Positions 57,769-64,000 of a DNA stretch of 64,000 nt are shown piece after piece. The stretch is taken from the NCBI RefSeq assembly GCF_000764305.2, contig NW_025947465.1, positions 62,001 through 126,000 on the forward strand, read 5' to 3'. Every line of letters starts with the position of its first letter. The first letter of the stretch is position 1. Origin of the DNA: Hyalella azteca. Lineage: Eukaryota; Arthropoda; Malacostraca; Amphipoda; Hyalellidae. The notes under the pieces were generated by a model. It saw nothing but the letters and a program-made list of their open reading frames with translations, did no database searches and was not told where the DNA came from. Both the position numbers and the translations under genes were made by a program.

Positions 57769-60700
57769 CTACATGAACCACTCCTCGTTAGTGGTGCCAG
57801 AGGAGGGCGGTGAGCTGTGCTTCGTCGAATACCTTTTGCTTTGCGAGTTTCCTTCACCAGGCGCCGCGCCGTTGGGGCTTGAGCGCTCGCTCCGTCGGTC
57901 GTTGCTGCCCTCGCGCCCCTCGGCTGCCGATCTCCTGAAACAATGAGAGTTTTAAGGTGTTGTGTGTGAAGTATTGTAAAAGTCCTTTTATGTTCATCTG
58001 CCAAATTTGCCATTTGAGAACTATTCATTTATCACCATCCACACGTTTTCTCTAGTTCCTGCACCACAAGTTATGCATTTGTGGCTTGACAAATAAACGA
58101 GTGATATGTGCCATCGTATGCAACTTCTTTCGTTATTTCAAACTTCAACCCGCGTTACTCGGTACCGTACGAGAGTTAGTAATCAGTGACATCAAATAGT
58201 TCGGAATCTATACCAATCAATGCTATCGAACTTATCAAGGAGTGCCTTTGGAAGAAATTATCGGTTTCTCTTAACTCCTCTACCCCTTGTTCATTCCAGC
58301 CAAGCTGGAACTGTTATTTTTGTTAGATCTAACATCATTGCATCGGCACCCGAAAAGCAGTTTCCAGGTAGCGCTCTCCTGGATCCCACTTAGTGCACGC
58401 ACGAGGGAGTGGTCCTCATATCTAGGACCAAGTAGTCTGTAAGTGTGGCACCCCGGGTCATGTTCTGCAAGTCGGCAGTGTGGCTTGTTTCACTAACCGG
58501 AATTTTCCTACCTAATTCCCAAATACATTTTTTTTAATTGAGGATTCAATAGCAACAATCAGCAAATTCTAGAATTCCGCCGATTTTCGACATGCATTTA
58601 CTCCTGTTCCTCCAAGATGTTGCCAGATGTTACGCCTGAAGTTTGTGCCATTGGTTAGCAAGCTCGATTGCCGGTCGATCCACGATGGTCGCATCGGCTA
58701 TGACACTTGGAGCTAGAGCCTTAAAAAACTGAACTCAACCAAGGTACCTGGTATCTCATTCCTAACAGTCTTACTTTCTATGAGAATTTAATCAGGAATC
58801 GGATTGAAAAACAGCCAATAATTGCCGAAAATTTATTACGTCAATATTTAGCCCCCTCATCTTTTTTTATATTAGGAGTACGTAATGGAATACGAGTCGA
58901 TATGACAGTCTTTTGGCAAGAAAACAAGACAGGCATTCTCAAATTAAATAAATAGAAGAAAAAACAGCCAACACCCGTCACATACACAATAAATGAATAC
59001 CTTTTGACCTTTACTAATCTCTTCAAGTTTCGAGAAAGAAAATCATCGAAACTTGCTCCTGAAATAATCGTGCATTGATTTTTTTTGGAAGGAACTCAAA
59101 TTTATACATAATTATTTTGAACAGGAAAACAGAACTCGCGCATAGATCTCTGGTTACCTGCTGCTGTCGTGGGGTTTGCTGCTCGATCGATTACTGCGTC
59201 GGTCTCGAGATCGCGATCGACGGCGCCGACGATCCCTGTCACGGGATCGTGAACGTGTTCGCGACCGCCGATGTCTCCGGCGATCTCTGCGGTCATCATC
59301 GCGGCTCCCGTAATGGCGGTCAGAGCGCCGGTCGTCCTGACGTTCGCGATCTCTGCACACAATACTGAGGTGATGTCTCTGTACACAATAGTCAGGTTTT
59401 GTCTCTGCACACAATACTCTGGTCATGTCTCTGCACACAATACTCAGGTTATGTCTCTGCACACAATACTCAGGTTATGTCTCTGCACACAATACTCAGG
59501 TTATGTCTCAGCACACAATACTCAGATTTTGTCTCTGCACACAAAACTCAGGTTCTTTCTCTGCACACAATACTCAGGTTATGTCTCAGCACACAATACT
59601 CAGATTTTGTCTCTGCACACAATACTCAGGTCATGTCTCTGCACACAATACTGAGGTTATATCTCTGCACACAATACTGATGTTAAGTCTCTGCCCACAA
59701 TACTCAGGTTATGTCTCTGCACACAATACCTACGTTATGTCTCTGCACACAATACTGATGTTATGTCTCTGCACACAATACTGAGGTTAAGTCTCTGCCC
59801 ACAATACTCAGGTTATGTCTCTGCACACAATAAAACAAAAATATAATCAAAAACAAATAATTCAAAATTATTCAATTCAATTTCCTATTCATTCTGCAAA
59901 AAAATAAATTATCGTGTGTAACTCATAGTACATCATGCCTCTTATGTCTATAAAGGAGCTGCTCAGCACATTGATGAGATTTAAAAGAAAGTACAACAAA
60001 CCTTCAACTCCTCAAGCTTTTCACGAATTTTGATGAAGCCAAGATGGAGCTTGCCGCCAAAGTGGTCAGCCAGCCGCCTGTCATTGTCGTGGATGCCGAG
60101 GTAAGCAGAACAAACTTCACAGACACGTAGCTTCTGCTGCTGGTAGCTGGAGACAGGCATGCTGTTGCGGTACTCCTGCTCTGCTGTTGCTTTACGCTTG
60201 CGCAGGTCTTCTACTTCCTCCATCAACTTCATGCTCTCCTGTACACAATTGCATATTAATAGCCGACTAGGTGCCAATGTGCCATACTTTCAAAACGTGA
60301 TCAAGTACACAAAGCCGCCGATTTCTCATCTGTAACTGGTGAGTTCAGTTTCAAAAGCCCTCGGTGATAGGCCAATCGAGTTATGATTTTTAGAGAGTTA
60401 TGTTTTTTATGACCAAGTAGTTATGATGTTAAGGCCCCAGATTTAAAGTTTATCATGAAATATTTTCATTGACATTTGATTTCATCAAATGGAAGTTCAT
60501 TCACAGAGACAATACCATCCTTATATTGACCAGTAATAAAACCAATCTTCCAAGCTCACCAAAAGCATGAATAACTATGGAAATTGTCAAGTCGATGAGA
60601 TTTAATGGAGTTCATTTCATTTAATTTAGTCATAATAGAGTACTTGACTTTCTTTTAGTCGTTTTTAGTATTAGAAGACGAATAATATGCTTGTTATTAG

Positions 60701-62028
60701 AGGATAATGTGCTCTAAATCAGAAAATAAATTAGTAAACAAAAACTTGGAACACCTCTTGGAGTACTCAGCATAGTAAATATATAGGTATGTACTGGATA
60801 TGGTATATAGGTATATACTGGAGCAACAGACCTCCACCATGCCATCGGCTCCCAACTGCTCAGCTTTGGCAAGTTTTTGTCCAATCTGCTCAGCCAAGTC
60901 ATGCACTTTGTTGGCCTTGGCAGCAACCTCAGCGCTGAGCTCCTCCTGCGTCTCCTCCAAGCGCTTCTTGGATGACTCAGTACGGCGGTCACAGTCATTG
61001 ATGAATGACTGCAGATGCTCCATTGCCTGTAATATAAAGCCAATATGATGACGATGTTCAACCACTCATCATTTTGACATGTTAGCAATAATACTAAATG
61101 TGAACATTTTTCACACTCATAATAAATTATTATGTTTTAATCCAATTTCTCAACTTCCAGTTTCATTCACATTAGAACCATAAAAGCTTAGTGGCTACAT
61201 AGCCTGAATGAACCACCTGAGAACAAATTATAACATATTGATATTACTCACAATTATTGAGACCTGATCAAATAAGTTAAATGTCTTCTCTGTATGCATT
61301 TTGTAAGATATAGGATTCACATTAATATCTTAGGGGTTGTCCCTGCTTTGACATTCCCATAAACTATCAACTTATTACTTACATCAATATCATAGTAGTA
61401 GTCTTTGGTCTTGACAGCAGCTTCATAATCAGCTCTAAGTGCCACATCATGAACATTTGGGCAGTCTCCCAAGTCCATACGCTAAATGAAAAGCAATACA
61501 TGAGGGTAAAGTGCCTAACAGTTTTTCAATAATTAAAATAAGCACACACAAAAATAACTCTACAATGATGCCTAACTTAGTTCACTTGTTTGCAGATTGA
61601 TACAAAATTCTATGCTATTCAAATTTCTATTTGAGTTCACTTTTATCATTTAAGACTTCATTCTGAATTATCATCACCAAATGACCCAATCAATTTCTGT
61701 CAAAAAATCATGGCGCATTTAACAAAAAATATTCACAGCTGCCAACAGGTAAAGCCTGAATATTTCAGAGCTGAAAAATCATTTCATTATTAATGAGCAA
61801 GTCTCAGCCCCCAATATGAGATGCTGGCTAATCTTGCAATAATAGCACACAAATTTTGGGGAATTTTCCCTGCCCAACATCATCAAGTTAACTAAAATTT
61901 GTAAAGTGATCTGGCATTAGCAGTGAACCTCACCGTGGATGACAGGATCTCATGAGGGCAGCATGCCAGCAAGAAGCTCTTGCAAACCCTGGGATCTGTG
62001 AACTTGATCTGGTGCTCATGCGTCTCTC
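57769..62028 (-). CDS. LUC7L: LUC7-like U1 snRNP splicing factor, 5' exon off the edge
   Basis: LUC7L/LUC7L2-type proteins bind U1 snRNP and affect 5' splice-site choice in the nucleus. Exons: 62028-61934, 61481-61383, 61026-60832, 60238-60002, then 59352-59158 and 57934-57769. They show the CCCH-type first finger (CKSFLLACCPHEILSS ... MDLGDCPNVHD), a coiled coil (RLEETQEELSAEVAAKANKV), the second finger (CEVCSAYLGIHDNDRRLADH, FGGKLHLGFIKIREKLEELK), an Arg/Ser/Asp repeat exon (RRSRTRSRSRDRDRRRRRSR) and a Ser-rich end finishing NEEWFM plus stop. The first exon (the usual MLDQLMGT end) must lie beyond 64000: the visible one starts in phase 1. Exon 60238-60002 ends in phase 0 but the RS exon needs phase 2, so an exon for the basic Glu/Arg linker is missing. 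The RS and last exons join in phase. The TAA right after the RS donor gives an alternative end. Confidence 0.92.
59353..59833 (-). repeat. About eighteen 26-bp units that contain the RS-exon 3' splice site
   Basis: On - each unit reads like GTATTGTGTGCAGAGACATA followed by ACCTGA. The unit at the exon is GTATTGTGTGCAG then AGATCGCG, so the array is an amplification of the acceptor itself plus the first exon bases. Every unit keeps TGTGTGCAG followed by A, a usable-looking AG. The array fills nearly all of the intron side between the RS exon and 59833; the copy at 45935-46048 has only four to five units. Confidence 0.95.
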
Positions 62029-64000
62029 CTATGAACAGGATATGAACACACAAATAAAAATGGCCTGGTAATTTATTTTCAACAAATTTACTAGAGGCAT
62101 CAGCACATGAGTCACAAACTCACAAGTAACTAAAAATTTCATGAAAAATGCCATGATTGCAATATTAGAAGCTAAGAATTTAGTATGGAATCCTTGCAAA
62201 TACATGAAGCAGAGAACTGATACAGCTCTAATATTCATGCGCATTTCCCATCCATATGAGAGAAATCCTGTATTTACCCAGATCAGTTAATAGGGAAATA
62301 TAAAAGTTAATAACTAGAACAAAAAAAAATTGGCAAGTTTAAGTGAGTGAGTCATGTGCTCATAGTAAACATGATAGAATGAAGTTGTACCAGGCAAGAC
62401 AAACACTTGACACTCAGGAATTCATTGCCCAAGGGTTCAACAGAAAAGCTTGGGTCAAATAAAGCAGCAGCTTCAAAATTCATGAATGAACCAAGTCCCT
62501 GAATTTCTGAATAGTCAAAATTATTTGTTAATGATAGATACCAGAACTTGTGAGATTACTTATTGCTCTGAATTACAGCATTGCCAATGGTATTTGAATA
62601 TTAACTGGATTTAAAATGAGCTGATCTTATCTGAATAACTGGCATGCTCACACAGTGGAAAATATAAGAAAATATAAATTGAAAACAGCAATGTTATTCT
62701 TTACAGTTGATTGGACAAATTACATCAAATTAAGCAGTCCATAAGATTTTTCTTCATGAATCAGTTCAGCAGGCTTTCCCTTTTTTTCCCTTACCAATTA
62801 TCTTCAATATTCAAATGGTATGCTCTAAAAATGTGCAGCTCAACCTTTAATTAACTACGGATTCAAACCCGAATGCTTACATGATTTCATAACTGTACCT
62901 AGACATGGAAAATGTGCCAATTTTTTCAGGATTCAAAAAGAAGTAAATTGAGTCCTATGTAAATGGTTATGCATCATACAATTGATAGCATCAGAGAGTA
63001 AAATAAATTGGGAACAAATATTGCTAAAAAGAGATGGTCCCAGCCAGCAATCTATTTCCTGTTGAAATAAAATTGAACAATCACAAGACCCCACAAACTT
63101 GACTGATTCAGTTCTTTGATAAACAGAAATGAAGCAGCCAAGTCTAAACACTAGAGATAACTCACAACCACGCAGCTGTAGCAGTGGAGAGACACGAGCG
63201 GAACGCAGGTCAAGAGGCAGCTGACGAGCGAGCACGCAGGTCAGAATTTAAAGTCCTTACCAAACTCATCACTAAATCTAGCAAAGACCTATGTATAACT
63301 GATGCAATCAGAGAGAAAGGGCAGGTATATATATTCATTCAGCAGTGATGTAAATTTGAAAAGTAATTATGTCACAAACATCAATGGAACAATTAATGAG
63401 TAGAAGCCAAGAGAAACAGGTTTATACACACGTGTTGCAGCGAAATCCCCCTCAACTTAAACCTTTGAGTCGCTGATTGCTCCACCCTAGAAGAAATTGA
63501 GTTACACTCATCAATGGTAATTCATGGACACCAGCATCTTCACAAACAAATGAGACAAGTTTGAATCAAGTCTCAAGACATCTCAGCCTCAAATAATGCA
63601 GGCACAAATTTGAAAGCAGTATGTATAAACTGTGTTCTTAATCCCAGCAGATGCTTTATACTTTAGTTTTAGGCTACACTAAAGAAATGACATGAGATCT
63701 GGCTCCATAATGCCCTGCTTTTTTATGGTGATGGAATATATATTTTCAGATTAGGGCTCAAGAACTAACCATAAATTAGAACATTCAAGTATAAAAACAA
63801 TCATCAGAAGGGAAAAATTCAGCAAAGAAATAAAAATTCCTAATTGTACTGATTTTAACAGAATATCTACAAATCATCATAATACTTGTAACCATCATGA
63901 AAAAAAATCAAAGAGTTTGGTAACTCAGCCATGTCAATTTCATAGTCATAATAAACTTAAAATCTCATGGCATACCTGTGATACAACTAAAATACAAATT
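62029..64000 (-). other. First LUC7L intron (partial)
   Basis: Intronic by position, because the exon ending at 62028 starts in phase 1 with a good acceptor. I searched for the conserved first exon (MLDQLMGT-like) and did not see it. A less AT-rich patch at 63160-63245 is open on - but matches nothing. Confidence 0.6.

Noticed and set aside
59271..59784. Reading frames of repeated SLHTILRLCLCTQY on +
   Set aside because: Translation of the 26-bp minisatellite in three shifting frames, antisense to LUC7L.
63160..63245. First LUC7L exon
   Set aside because: The translation lacks the conserved N-terminal MLDQLMGT-type motif and a phase-1 donor.

Overview
The window is nuclear DNA of an animal, almost certainly an arthropod and perhaps a crustacean (the rank is inference from intron-rich genes, AT-rich spacers and the retroelement families; no marker settles it). 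It holds three genes with confident family assignments, one mucin-like membrane protein gene, and about 10 kb of nested transposon remains. An assembly gap of N runs from 50563 to 51367.

Left part (1-22702): an AT-rich leader, then on + the 3' six exons of a SEA-domain, single-pass mucin-like membrane protein (3298-8753). It faces, tail to tail, a complete 18-exon lysosomal beta-mannosidase on - (10905-22702). All phases join, giving 919 codons plus stop. Its introns carry an old non-LTR retrotransposon end, tRNA-like SINE heads, a hAT-type MITE with an 8-bp target duplication, and a 30-bp tandem array.

Middle part (22703-38345): about 4 kb of AT-rich spacer, then a complete 15-exon cullin-1 on - (29225-38345; 798 codons plus stop). 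Its last exon lies in a 1.26-kb tandem duplication, so a second, coding-identical terminal exon sits at 27873-27953. The two copies are separated by a 92-bp fragment that looks like a Tc1-type transposon end.

Transposon mosaic (39776-49270): at least three non-LTR retrotransposon pieces, a GTF2IRD2/ZBED-like hAT transposase relic split in two, two inverted copies of a ~0.53-kb element with 8-bp target duplications, a 1013-bp hAT element nested in one of them, a tyrosine-recombinase (DIRS-like) tail, and a stray copy of an exon of the neighbouring LUC7L gene.

Right part (51368-64000): spacer with hAT remains and a tRNA-like fragment, then a LUC7-like splicing factor on - (57769-62028) whose first exon is off the right edge and one middle exon is not visible.

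The genes are unrelated housekeeping or surface functions (glycan degradation, SCF ubiquitin ligase scaffold, U1 snRNP splicing factor) and do not form a pathway. The most unusual signal is that tandem repeats and partial exon duplications repeatedly sit on or right beside splice sites: cullin-1 exon 6 (six 31-bp units that include the 5' splice site), the LUC7L RS exon (26-bp units that include the 3' splice site), mannosidase exons 3 and 7, and cullin-1 exons 2, 10 and 15.
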